The notes beneath the pieces are model-generated. The model was given only the letters and a program-made list of their open reading frames with translations. It ran no database searches and was not told where the DNA came from. A stretch of 64,000 nt of DNA from contig JBLNCP010000032.1 of assembly GCA_050260775.1 (NCBI GenBank), forward strand, positions 38,639 to 102,638, written 5' to 3'. Positions 27,168 through 36,318 of the stretch are shown piece by piece; within the stretch, counting starts at the first letter, position 1; each line of letters opens with the position of its first letter. The position numbers and the translations under genes were made by a program. The stretch is from CALABS01 sp050260775. GTDB lineage: Bacteria; Pseudomonadota; Alphaproteobacteria; Rhodospirillales; Magnetospirillaceae.

Positions 27168-27560
27168 TTATTTCTGTGCGTACCTAAATTCAGGCAGCGT
27201 CTTCAGCTCATCCTTTGTTCCGCCCGGCAAAACTACCCTATTTGCCGCGATTTTCAGGCTACCGAACGGCAAAACAACCAGTCGCTCGCCCATGCCGAGA
27301 AAGCCGCCCACCGACAGCACGACGTACGGAACCTTATTGCTGGGCTCGACCAGGAGATCGTCGACCTTGCCGATCGTCTCGTTGGCATCATTGACGACGG
27401 AACTGCCGACAATCTTCGACGCGCGATATCCTGCCGCCACTTTCTGGACATCGACATGCTCGATGCGGACCGTCTGTGGCTCGCCCTGTGCCCACACAGG
27501 TCCGGCGAAGAAGAATGCGCTGAAGATCGCCGCGCCGGCGACGAAAGATGCTTTTGGCAT
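27168..27560 (-). CDS. Exported PRC-barrel domain protein
   Basis: A 130-residue protein with a signal peptide (ending near VWAQ) and a PRC-barrel domain: YRASKIVGSSVVNDANETIGKV cut around the conserved I-G-x-V-x-D strand, then VVLSVGGFLGMGERLVVLPF. GAGAGG lies 5 bases before ATG 27560. Exported PRC-barrel proteins are widespread in alphaproteobacteria and poorly characterised. mgtA lies 72 bases downstream on the same strand. Confidence 0.84.
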   Translation of the reverse strand: MPKASFVAGAAIFSAFFFAGPVWAQGEPQTVRIEHVDVQKVAAGYRASKIVGSSVVNDANETIGKVDDLLVEPSNKVPYVVLSVGGFLGMGERLVVLPFGSLKIAANRVVLPGGTKDELKTLPEFRYAQK

Positions 27561-27888
27561 AGCGTGCCTCTCTTGCTGCAGCGGGTGGCGGAAGGCGGAG
27601 GGGACCAGATATTCCCGGCGATCATCGGGCAGAAGAGGTTGCCGTTCCCTCGGGGGAGGCGTCTTCATACATGGTCGGCTCGCCCAATTCGCGCCAGCTG
27701 AACATGGCGACGGGAATTGCATGAGCGCAATCTCGCCGATGGGGGACCAGCGCCATTGCGTCACGCACGTTCGAAGGGAGATGGCATTCGTCGCGATGGT
27801 CAGCAGCCACGACACCAACGGGTGGCCAGCGGCGCTTCCTAGCCATCGCCCGCGGAGAGGCTTACAGGAGGAGGCTCACAGAACGACA
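27561..27888. other. Intergenic stretch without a convincing gene
   Basis: About 330 bases separate the PRC-barrel gene from the tRNA terminator. A 74-codon minus-strand frame (27622-27846) exists but lacks a good ribosome site and resembles nothing I know. The stretch presumably holds the promoter of the PRC-barrel gene; I see no clear consensus boxes. Confidence 0.4.
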
Positions 27889-27913
27889 AAGGCCGCCCGG
27901 AGGCGGCCTTTAA
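27889..27913 (-). terminator. Intrinsic terminator after tRNA-Glu
   Basis: AAGGCCGCC and GGCGGCCTT form a perfect 9-base stem with a 4-base loop, 18 bases downstream of the tRNA on the minus strand. A short T run (CTTTG) follows in that direction. Confidence 0.65.
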
Positions 27914-27930
27914 GTCATTGATTCGCTTGG

Positions 27931-28003
27931 CGTCCCCACGGGGATTCGAACCCCGGTTGCCGCCGTGAGAGGGCGGTGTCCTAGGCCTCTAGACGATGGG
28001 GAC
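27931..28003 (-). tRNA. tRNA-Glu (anticodon CTC)
   Basis: The minus strand folds into a full cloverleaf of 73 bases: acceptor GTCCCCA pairing with TGGGGAC, discriminator G, anticodon stem CCGCC/GGCGG with loop CTCTCAC, and a GGTTCGAATCC T-arm. The anticodon CTC reads GAG (Glu). CCA is not encoded. It starts 21 bases after the M67 peptidase stop, so the two may share a transcript. Confidence 0.93.
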
Positions 28004-28024
28004 GTCTTCGGCGCGAGGCCCGCT

Positions 28025-28489
28025 TTATGCCGAATGGGACGGGGGCTTGCAAGCGTTTTTTTTGGGAACCCGCAAAGGAACCGGGCGGAAGCCGGCGCGC
28101 TTGTCGTCGAAGCGGTGTCCCTGCACCTGGATGGCCTGGCCGTCGAGCACGCCGACGATCACCCAGGCCAGCTCGGGCTCGAAGGCGCCGGCGCGGTCGG
28201 CGGCCGAGGGGTCGGCGCTACCGTCGGGATGGGAGTGGTAGTGGCCGACCACCCGGTCCTTGCCCCCCGCCTCGCGCAGGTCGCGCTCCAGCGCCACCCG
28301 GACCGCCGGGTCGAGCTCGAAGCGGCCGGGCTGGTCGGCCAGCAGGTTGGCGGCGGCGACCACCCGGGTCACCCGCACCAGTTGGCCCTTGCCGCGCCCG
28401 ACGATCAGGCCGCAGGCCTCGGCCGGATAGGCGGCCTCGGCGGCGTCGACGATGGATTTCAGCAGGGCGGCGTCGATCTGCAGGATCAC
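28025..28489 (-). CDS. M67 family (JAMM/MPN+) metallopeptidase
   Basis: A 154-residue JAMM-fold zinc hydrolase. The catalytic set is complete: E24 in the EACGLIVG strand and H85-x-H87-x7-S95-x2-D98 within HSHPDGSADPSAAD. Bacterial stand-alone members process small-protein conjugates or sulfur-carrier proteins; the substrate here is unknown. GTG 28489 overlaps the previous gene's stop (GTGA), indicating translational coupling. No ubiquitin-like or E1-like gene is adjacent. Confidence 0.87.
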   Translation of the reverse strand: MILQIDAALLKSIVDAAEAAYPAEACGLIVGRGKGQLVRVTRVVAAANLLADQPGRFELDPAVRVALERDLREAGGKDRVVGHYHSHPDGSADPSAADRAGAFEPELAWVIVGVLDGQAIQVQGHRFDDKRAGFRPVPLRVPKKNACKPPSHSA

Positions 28490-28833
28490 CGCGGCGCTCC
28501 CGGGGCGGTGGCTTCCGGAGCGGGCGCTTCCGGCGTCAGAACGAAGGTGCCGGCGACGCGGCCGCCGGCCGGGTCGAGCACCACGAAGCGCTCGGCGCCG
28601 GCCCCGGTCAGGCGCAGCACCACGCGCTCGCCGGCCACCAGGGCCTGCTCCACCCGCGATCCGGGCGGCACCGGCACGCCGACGGCGCCGAATTCCGTGG
28701 CGGCCGACGTGGCCGCCACCGGGCCGCCGACGCGGCCCTTGCCCGATTGCTTGGTCAGCCCGTAGCCCAGCAGCCCGAGCCCGGCGACCAGCAACAGGCC
28801 CATGACCAAAACCAAAGCCTTGAGTGCTTTCAT
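28486..28833 (-). CDS. Small membrane-anchored protein (DUF6476-like)
   Basis: A 115-residue protein with one N-terminal helix (about 5-27) and a compact beta-rich exported domain ending in a Pro/Ala-rich tail. Segments such as RVVLRLTGAGAERFVVLDPAGG resemble the small alphaproteobacterial DUF6476 group, a tentative assignment. Its stop overlaps the M67 peptidase start. It is divergent from rluD, with only 38 bases between the two start codons. Confidence 0.65.
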   Translation of the reverse strand: MKALKALVLVMGLLLVAGLGLLGYGLTKQSGKGRVGGPVAATSAATEFGAVGVPVPPGSRVEQALVAGERVVLRLTGAGAERFVVLDPAGGRVAGTFVLTPEAPAPEATAPGAPR

Positions 28834-28871
28834 GGCGTGCGATTCAATGGAGGTTCATCCCGAGGAGTCCG

Positions 28872-29852
28872 ATGCCCCCCACCGCCACCATCCTGGAACC
28901 CACCCCGGTCCTGCCCGAGGAAGCCGGCGCCCGCCTCGACAAATGGCTGTCGGAGCGGCTGCCCGACCTATCGCGCACCCGCATCAAGGCATTGATCGAG
29001 GGCGGCCTGGTGGTGTCGGCCGGCCAGACCATAGCCGACGCCTCGCACAGGGTCAAACCCGGCCAGGCCTACGTGGTGACCGTCCCACCCGACGCGCCGG
29101 CCGAGCCCGAGCCCCAGGACATCGCGCTGACCGTGGTGTACGAGGATGCCGACCTCATCGTCATCGACAAGCCGGCCAGCCTGGTGGTCCACCCCGCCCC
29201 CGGCAGCCCGGACCAGACCCTGGTCAATGCCCTGCTCGCCCATTGCGGCGAGTCGCTGTCGGGCATCGGCGGCGTGCGCCGGCCGGGGATCGTCCACCGC
29301 ATCGACAAGGACACCAGCGGCCTGATGGTGGCGGCCAAGAACGACCGCGCCCACGCGTCGCTGTCGGAGCAGTTCGCCGAGCACTCCATCGACCGGGCCT
29401 ACAAGGCGCTGGTGTGGGGCCTGCCCACCCCGCGCGAGGGCGAGATCGAGGGCAACATCGGGCGTTCGCCCCACGACCGAAAGAAGATGGCGGTCGTGGC
29501 CTCGGGCGGGAAAACCGCGCTGACGCGCTACAAGGTCATTCGCCCTTACGCCCAGGCGGCGGTGTCCCTGGTCGAATGCCGGCTGGCGACGGGGCGGACC
29601 CACCAGATCCGGGTCCACATGACCTCGATCGGCCACCCCCTGGTCGGAGACCAGACCTACGGCCGGCAACGCGCGGCGCGGTTGCGCAACCTCACGCCGG
29701 AAACCCGTAATCGTCTGAGCGACTTCCCCCGACAGGCATTGCATGCCTACCTACTCGGGTTCCGCCATCCCTCGTCAGGAAAGCACCTGATCTTCGAAAG
29801 CGATATAGCTTTCGATATCAGCGTCTTGCTGAAATTTTTAGAGGCTGTATAA
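28872..29852 (+). CDS. rluD: 23S rRNA pseudouridine synthase RluD
   Basis: A 326-residue enzyme that makes pseudouridines in helix 69 of 23S rRNA. It has an N-terminal S4 RNA-binding domain (RLDKWLSERLPDLSRTRIK region) and the RluA-type catalytic motif GIVHRIDKDTSGLMV with the nucleophilic Asp. RTHQIRVH near residue 245 is also typical. GAGGAG precedes ATG 28872. The 3' end contains the -35 part of a putative rpoH promoter, and rpoH follows. Confidence 0.92.
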   Translation: MPPTATILEPTPVLPEEAGARLDKWLSERLPDLSRTRIKALIEGGLVVSAGQTIADASHRVKPGQAYVVTVPPDAPAEPEPQDIALTVVYEDADLIVIDKPASLVVHPAPGSPDQTLVNALLAHCGESLSGIGGVRRPGIVHRIDKDTSGLMVAAKNDRAHASLSEQFAEHSIDRAYKALVWGLPTPREGEIEGNIGRSPHDRKKMAVVASGGKTALTRYKVIRPYAQAAVSLVECRLATGRTHQIRVHMTSIGHPLVGDQTYGRQRAARLRNLTPETRNRLSDFPRQALHAYLLGFRHPSSGKHLIFESDIAFDISVLLKFLEAV

Positions 29853-29853
29853 A
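29826..29853 (+). promoter_or_regulatory. Putative sigma-70 promoter for rpoH
   Basis: TTGCTG (29826-29831), 16 bases, then TATAAA (29848-29853). It sits across the rluD stop in an AT-rich patch unusual for this region and would give an rpoH leader of about 125 bases. Confidence 0.4.
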
Positions 29854-29945
29854 ATCGCCCTATACTTGACTGGCCGGCTGTGTCATTCTCGGGTGCAAGA
29901 GAAGGTGATACCAATTGGCGTTGACGCTTTCGAGTGGAGGCGCCA

Positions 29946-29969
29946 GGCGGGAGGCCAACCTCCCACGCC
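29946..29969 (+). promoter_or_regulatory. Stem-loop just upstream of the rpoH ribosome site
   Basis: GGCGGGAGG pairs with CCTCCCACGCC across a CCAA loop (9 pairs, one two-base bulge). The hairpin ends 4 bases before the GAGGAG ribosome site. It may affect rpoH translation; no function is shown. Confidence 0.4.
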
Positions 29970-29986
29970 AAGAGAGGAGATGCGAC

Positions 29987-30868
29987 ATGACGGCCATTTC
30001 CCCCAGCCTCGCGATCGCGCCCGAGGGCAATCTCTCACGCTATCTCCAGGAAATCCGGAAGTTCCCCATGCTCGGGCCGGAGGAGGAGTACGTCCTCGCC
30101 AAGAATTTCAGGGACGAGGGTAACCTGGAGGCCGCCAACAAGCTGGTGACCAGCCACCTGCGTCTGGTCGCCAAGATCGCCATGGGCTACCGCGGCTACG
30201 GCCTGCCGATCGGCGAGCTGATCTCCGAGGGCAACGTCGGCATGATGCAGGCGGTCAAGCGCTTCGACCCCGATCGCGGCTTCCGCCTTGCCACCTACGC
30301 CATGTGGTGGATCCGCGCCGCCATCCAGGAATACATCCTGCATTCGTGGTCACTGGTGAAGATGGGCACGACCGCCGCGCAGAAGAAGCTGTTCTTCAAT
30401 CTGCGCAAGCTCAAGGGCCAGATGCAGGCCATCGAGGAGGGCGACCTGTCGCCGGAGAACGTGCGCAAGATCGCCGAGGAGCTCGATGTCGCCGAGGCCG
30501 ACGTGGTCAGCATGAACCGCCGCCTCTCCAGCCCCGACCACAGCCTCAACGCGCCGGTGCGCACCGACGGCGAGGGCGAATGGCAGGATTGGCTGGTGGA
30601 CGACCGCGACGACCAGGAGACCGAGCTGGCCGAACGCGAGGAGATGGGCCGGCGCCGCAACCTGCTGACCCAGGCGCTGAAGAGCCTCAACGATCGCGAG
30701 CGCCACATCCTCACCCAGCGCCGGCTCAAGGACGATCCGGTGACGCTGGAGGACTTGTCGCAGCACTATGGCATCAGCCGCGAACGCGTGCGCCAGATCG
30801 AGGTGCGCGCCTTCGAGAAGCTGCAGAAATCCATGAAGAACGCCGCCATCGAGGCGACCCACCACTAA
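29987..30868 (+). CDS. rpoH: RNA polymerase sigma factor RpoH (sigma-32)
   Basis: The heat-shock sigma factor, 293 residues. Region 2 is clear (YAMWWIRAAIQEYILHSWSLV), the RpoH box is present as QKKLFFNLRKLK, and region 4.2 ends in GISRERVRQIEVRAFEKLQ. GAGGAG lies 8 bases before ATG 29987; the open frame extends upstream to 29915 but the extra residues are not family-like. The leader has a strong hairpin, and a terminator follows the gene. Confidence 0.95.
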   Translation: MTAISPSLAIAPEGNLSRYLQEIRKFPMLGPEEEYVLAKNFRDEGNLEAANKLVTSHLRLVAKIAMGYRGYGLPIGELISEGNVGMMQAVKRFDPDRGFRLATYAMWWIRAAIQEYILHSWSLVKMGTTAAQKKLFFNLRKLKGQMQAIEEGDLSPENVRKIAEELDVAEADVVSMNRRLSSPDHSLNAPVRTDGEGEWQDWLVDDRDDQETELAEREEMGRRRNLLTQALKSLNDRERHILTQRRLKDDPVTLEDLSQHYGISRERVRQIEVRAFEKLQKSMKNAAIEATHH

Positions 30869-30889
30869 GGGCACGCCGGGCACGGAAAG

Positions 30890-30925
30890 AGGGCGCTTCG
30901 CGGCAGCGGGGCGCCCTTTGTTTTT
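30890..30925 (+). terminator. Intrinsic terminator of rpoH
   Basis: AGGGCGC (30890-30896) pairs with GCGCCCT (30911-30917) and is followed by TTGTTTTT, 21 bases after the rpoH stop. Confidence 0.75.
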
Positions 30926-30943
30926 GCCCTCGCGCCCTCCCCC

Positions 30944-31034
30944 CTGTCCCGACGGAGCAATGCGACGAGGGACCTCATATGGCGCCGTCCCGCCGGGTGT
31001 CGACGGCGAGTCCCTCGCCGGGCTCGGATGACAG
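30944..31034. repeat. Palindromic intergenic repeat, copy 1 (degenerate)
   Basis: Left end CTGTCCCGA, inner GAGGGACCTC and GAGTCCCTCGC, right end CGGATGACAG. It is a diverged member of the family whose clean ends are TGTCATCCCGA and TCGGGATGACA. It lies between the rpoH terminator and the stop of the following minus-strand gene. Confidence 0.55.
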
Positions 31035-31043
31035 CTAGGGCTG

Positions 31044-31529
31044 CTACTGCTTCTTGGCGACCTCGTCGCCCCAATCCTCGATCAGCTTCTTCTGGGCGGC
31101 CTTGAGCGAGGCGACGCGATGTTCGGTGGTGAAGGACAGCCACGAGGACACCATGGGCGGCATGGCCATGTAGAGCAGCCAGCCGATCGCCGAGGTGCCG
31201 TAGGCCCACAGCAGCACGTCGGCGTGCGACAGCATGTTCAACGCCTCGTCGAGGGTGTGGACACCGAACCACAGCTGGAAGAGGAATGGGATCACGCCGG
31301 CGAAATTCAGGCCTCCGACGCAGAGCCAGGCGTATTTGTGCGCCCCCTTCTCCGAGGCCCAGGCGCCCATGGTGGGCAGCATGGTAAAGAACAGCAGCGT
31401 CACCGTCGGCAGCGAGAACGGCACCAGCGCCGCCAGCACCATGAGCACGACGGTCTTGTTCATGCTGGCCGGCGCCTTGGCTTTGCCCTTGGCGGGGACG
31501 GCGGCGCGGGCGGCGGGCTTCTTGGCCAT
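31044..31529 (-). CDS. Small membrane protein paired with the pseudokinase
   Basis: A 161-residue inner-membrane protein with a Lys/Ala/Pro-rich cytoplasmic N-terminus (1-24), three hydrophobic segments (about 25-52, 66-88 and 104-128) and a charged C-terminal helix. I recognise no family. It starts 3 bases after the stop of the upstream pseudokinase gene, so the two are almost certainly one operon and may form a complex. Confidence 0.7.
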   Translation of the reverse strand: MAKKPAARAAVPAKGKAKAPASMNKTVVLMVLAALVPFSLPTVTLLFFTMLPTMGAWASEKGAHKYAWLCVGGLNFAGVIPFLFQLWFGVHTLDEALNMLSHADVLLWAYGTSAIGWLLYMAMPPMVSSWLSFTTEHRVASLKAAQKKLIEDWGDEVAKKQ

Positions 31530-31532
31530 GGC

Positions 31533-33575
31533 CTACAGCACCTTCAGGATGACGACGACGGTGACGGTCACCAGGCCGATGATGATGCCGGTCACCGCCG
31601 CGGTCTGCTTGCCGATGCGATCGGCCTCGTGCGAGCGCTCCTCCTCGTCGGCCTGAACGCGCTTGATCTCCTCTTCCGCGGCCTGGTACTGGGCCTGGGC
31701 CCAGGCGAACTCGGCGGCGTCCTTGTCGCGGGCCTCGGGATTGTCGAGAAGGTTGTACATCTCCACCACCGAGCCCCGCCGCACCAGACGCGGGATCTCC
31801 TTCTCGTATTCGCGCCGGCGCTCGCGTGAATGGAAGCTGTTGACGATGGGGGTGATCAGAGTCCCCATCCACGCCGCCAGCCCGGGCAGTTGCTCGGGCC
31901 CCAGGCGGTACTGGAACACCGCGAACATGTTGGCCAGCGCCACCAGGGCCTTGGCGGGATCGGGATCGTTCAACTGCACCAGGTTGCGGTCGATGTCGCT
32001 GCGCGCCCGGGCGCCCATGAAGGCGGCGATGTGGCGGTCGACCGGCCATTGCTTGGGGTCGGTGCGCTTGGCGGCGGCGGCGTTGAGGGCGGGCAACAGC
32101 TCGCGCAGCTCGACGACGTACTCCTCGCAGAGCAGCGGGCTCAGGCAGGGCAGCGCGTCGTTCATCTCGTACATGCAGCGCTCGAGTCCGAAGCCCATCC
32201 CCGTCTGCGACAGGTAGCCCTTCAGCTCGCGGAAGCCGCTTTCCATCAGGGAATTATCGGGCAGATAGGCCTTGCGCGCCTCGAACCACATCTTGGGGAC
32301 CTCGCGCAGGATGATCTCGGCGATCAGCCTGGGGTCCTCCTTCTGGCCGCTGATGGCGGCGAGCGCCGAGCCGAACCCGTCCGGCATGGCATTGAAGCCC
32401 TTGTAGCGGATGGGCGCGGTGGGATCCAGCAGGATCAGCACCTTGCACAGCATGAGGTCGGCCGCCACCCGCTTGTCGGTGGTGGTGGTGATGGCCAGCC
32501 GCACCACGTCGGCCATCGCCTGCGCCCGCTCCTTGTCCTCCACCGCGCGGCGCAGCCACAGCTCCAGCTTGCCTTCCAGCACCGGCGGGATCGCCGCCTC
32601 CCAGTTCTTGGCGAAGGCCACCGCCAGCTCGCGGCAATTGAAGTACTCGTTGCCCTGGAAGGGGAAACCGCGCGCCGCGCGCTTCTCGATGCGCGGCTGC
32701 AGCGGCGACATGCGCCGGCCCTGCAGCCACAGGTCCAGCGCCTCGATGTCCCAGCGCTGGTCGGGATCGTCGCACAGCAGGCCCTTCAGCACCTCGATCA
32801 GGGCCAGCGGCAGCCGCTCGTCCCCCACCAGGGTCGCGTAGGTGCCCGACTGGATCTTCATCTTGAGCAGGGTGGCGTCGTCCATGTGCGCCACCGGGTT
32901 GCGGCCCAGGTAGCACAGCAGGATGGTGACCCCCAGCGAGTAGAGGTCGTCGGAATAGGTGCCGCCGCCCCGGGCCACCGGGTTGGACATGCCCGATTCG
33001 ATGGTCTCGTACAGCAGCGGCTGGTCGTAGGCCGGCGGCGCGGTGACGCAGTCGCCGAGCGCGATGCGCTCGCCGGCCCCGTCCATGAAGAACAGGTTGC
33101 TGGGTCGGATCGAGCGATGGGTGATGCCGCGCTGGATCAGTTCGCGGACGGTGGCGACCAGCGGATCGATCAGCTTGCGGGTGATGTCGTACTCGTGGAT
33201 GCGGACGATGTCGCGCCCGTTCATCAGGCGCCCGCCGCCGGGTCGCTCGTAGATCACCGTCATGCACTGGCGACCGACGGGGGCCCAGTTCATCGGCCCC
33301 CACTCCACCAGCTGCATCATGCCCGGCGACAACATGCCCTTCATGGCGCGCATGACGTTGACGCGGGCGGGCAGCTCGGGCCGGCAGATCAGGCCGACCA
33401 GGGCGCGGTTGGAATCGCGCTTGTCCTCGGCGGCGAAGGCTTCGGCATTGAGGGTGGAAAGTTCGCGGAGCGGCTGGTTGGAGCGTATGAGATAGCGGTC
33501 CCGCAGCAGCCCCGATGGGCCGGCGGCGGGTTTCGCCACTACCTGTTCAGCCACCTCGGCCGCGGCGTCCGCCAT
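31533..33575 (-). CDS. Tail-anchored protein kinase-like protein (probable pseudokinase)
   Basis: A 680-residue protein with a kinase-like fold over about residues 25-300. The catalytic loop reads H153-R-S155-I-R-P-S-N160, with Ser in place of the catalytic Asp. D175 of the DFG position is followed by C-V, and no glycine-rich loop or V-A-x-K lysine is visible. The helix F motif SDDLYSLGVTILL is kept. A helical middle (about 300-610), an acidic coiled segment and a single C-terminal helix (about 657-680) follow, giving tail-anchored topology. Phosphotransfer is unlikely; a scaffold or sensor role is inferred. Confidence 0.78.
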   Translation of the reverse strand: MADAAAEVAEQVVAKPAAGPSGLLRDRYLIRSNQPLRELSTLNAEAFAAEDKRDSNRALVGLICRPELPARVNVMRAMKGMLSPGMMQLVEWGPMNWAPVGRQCMTVIYERPGGGRLMNGRDIVRIHEYDITRKLIDPLVATVRELIQRGITHRSIRPSNLFFMDGAGERIALGDCVTAPPAYDQPLLYETIESGMSNPVARGGGTYSDDLYSLGVTILLCYLGRNPVAHMDDATLLKMKIQSGTYATLVGDERLPLALIEVLKGLLCDDPDQRWDIEALDLWLQGRRMSPLQPRIEKRAARGFPFQGNEYFNCRELAVAFAKNWEAAIPPVLEGKLELWLRRAVEDKERAQAMADVVRLAITTTTDKRVAADLMLCKVLILLDPTAPIRYKGFNAMPDGFGSALAAISGQKEDPRLIAEIILREVPKMWFEARKAYLPDNSLMESGFRELKGYLSQTGMGFGLERCMYEMNDALPCLSPLLCEEYVVELRELLPALNAAAAKRTDPKQWPVDRHIAAFMGARARSDIDRNLVQLNDPDPAKALVALANMFAVFQYRLGPEQLPGLAAWMGTLITPIVNSFHSRERRREYEKEIPRLVRRGSVVEMYNLLDNPEARDKDAAEFAWAQAQYQAAEEEIKRVQADEEERSHEADRIGKQTAAVTGIIIGLVTVTVVVILKVL

Positions 33576-33654
33576 TCTCGCGTCCGTTCCTCGCTAGGGC
33601 CGAACCGCCCCACCCTCTCTTTGTACGGGGCGGAGCGGTTGTTCTCAAGCCGTA

Positions 33655-34944
<1,290 letters not shown>

Positions 34945-34960
34945 CTTCAACGTTCCCCTA

Positions 34961-36100
34961 TCAATCCAATGACTGCACGCCGTCGGCCGCCACAATGTGG
35001 CCGCAGCGCAAACGTTTGGCCTCTGCCTTGGGATCGGCGGCGGGATCGAGCCCGGCCACGGTCACCCAACCATCGGCGCGAAGCGCGCTTGCCTGCGCGC
35101 GGGCCGTGCCGACCGGCACGAAGACGCGACGCACCGGTGCGGGCCCGGGCAGGGCGGCAAGCACGGTGTCCATGAACAAGGTCGCGCCGGTGGCCGGCTC
35201 GGCCCCGGCGGCGAGATAGCGGCCGCCGCGGCCCAGTTCGCCGCCCACCGAGCGACCGAACAGGGTGAAGGCGACGCCGGCATGGTATTCGAAGCCGCGG
35301 TTCTCCACCGGGTCGACGGTCAACATCAGGTCGGGCATGCCCGCCCGCACCAGCCGCACGACCTCGGCCAGGCGATCGCGCTCGGCGGCGGCGGCGGGCG
35401 GCAGGTCCAGCTTGGCGAGCACGGCGACCGCGCGGTCGGCGGGGCCGACGGCCGATAGCAGGGCCGACAGCACCTGGGCGGCCCGGCCGCCCTCGGCCGC
35501 CACCACGGCGGCGTCCTTGTGGTCGATGGCGCCGCGCAGCGCCTCCGAGATCTCGCCGTCGAGGCCGAGGTCGGCGAACAGCGCCGGCACCAGGGTCGGC
35601 AGCGACAGGTCGACCGACACGCCGGGCACGCCCAGCGAAATCAGCGCCTCGGCCGCGAGCATCACCACCTCGGCGTCGGCGGCGGCGGAATCGCTGCCGA
35701 TCAGCTCGATGCCAGCCTGGCCGAACTGGCGCTCGGGGCGCAACTGGCTGCCCTTCACCCTGAGCACCTGGCCGGAATAGGACAGGCGCAACGGGCGCGG
35801 CGCCCCGGCGAGGCGCGACGTGGCGATGCGGGCCACCTGCGGCGTCATGTCGGCGCGCACGCCCATCATCTTCTGCGACAGCGGATCCATGACCCGGAAG
35901 GTCTGGCCGGACGTGGCGGCACCGGCACCCGACAGCAGGCTGTCCTCGAACTCGATCAGCGGCGGCTTGACCCGCTCGTAGCCCTGCGCGGCGAAATGCG
36001 CCATCAGGCGTCCGACCACGTCGGCTTCGTGATGGGCGTCAGGAGGCAGGATATCGCGCAGGCCCGCAGGTAGAAGGGCCCGGTTGGCTTTTTCATTCAT
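34961..36100 (-). CDS. hisZ: ATP phosphoribosyltransferase regulatory subunit HisZ
   Basis: A catalytically inactive histidyl-tRNA-synthetase paralogue that partners short-form HisG at the first step of histidine synthesis. The 379-residue protein starts with LLPAGLRDILPPDAH and has class II motif 2 (RLSYSGQVLR) without a tRNA anticodon-binding domain. hisG is not in the window. purA follows by 16 bases. Confidence 0.92.
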   Translation of the reverse strand: MNEKANRALLPAGLRDILPPDAHHEADVVGRLMAHFAAQGYERVKPPLIEFEDSLLSGAGAATSGQTFRVMDPLSQKMMGVRADMTPQVARIATSRLAGAPRPLRLSYSGQVLRVKGSQLRPERQFGQAGIELIGSDSAAADAEVVMLAAEALISLGVPGVSVDLSLPTLVPALFADLGLDGEISEALRGAIDHKDAAVVAAEGGRAAQVLSALLSAVGPADRAVAVLAKLDLPPAAAAERDRLAEVVRLVRAGMPDLMLTVDPVENRGFEYHAGVAFTLFGRSVGGELGRGGRYLAAGAEPATGATLFMDTVLAALPGPAPVRRVFVPVGTARAQASALRADGWVTVAGLDPAADPKAEAKRLRCGHIVAADGVQSLD

Positions 36101-36318
36101 CGACGGTGTCGACCCTGGGTGTGCTCAAGCCGGCCCCGGGCCGGCGAAATAACAGCCCGGTTTAGCGCTTTTGCCCCGCCACGGCAAACGGAAATGACGC
36201 GCCCATCCCGTCCCCCACCCCGCCGGAAGCGGAGGAAATCGCGGGCGCCACCGCCCTCTTTTCGCGCCCCCAGACTTTCGGATGTCCCGTATCCCCTCCC
36301 CCGGTGTAGGGAGAACGG

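Noticed and set aside
27622..27846. Possible 74-residue minus-strand protein between the PRC-barrel gene and tRNA-Glu
   Set aside because: There is no convincing ribosome site and no recognisable fold or family; it may be chance in GC-rich DNA.
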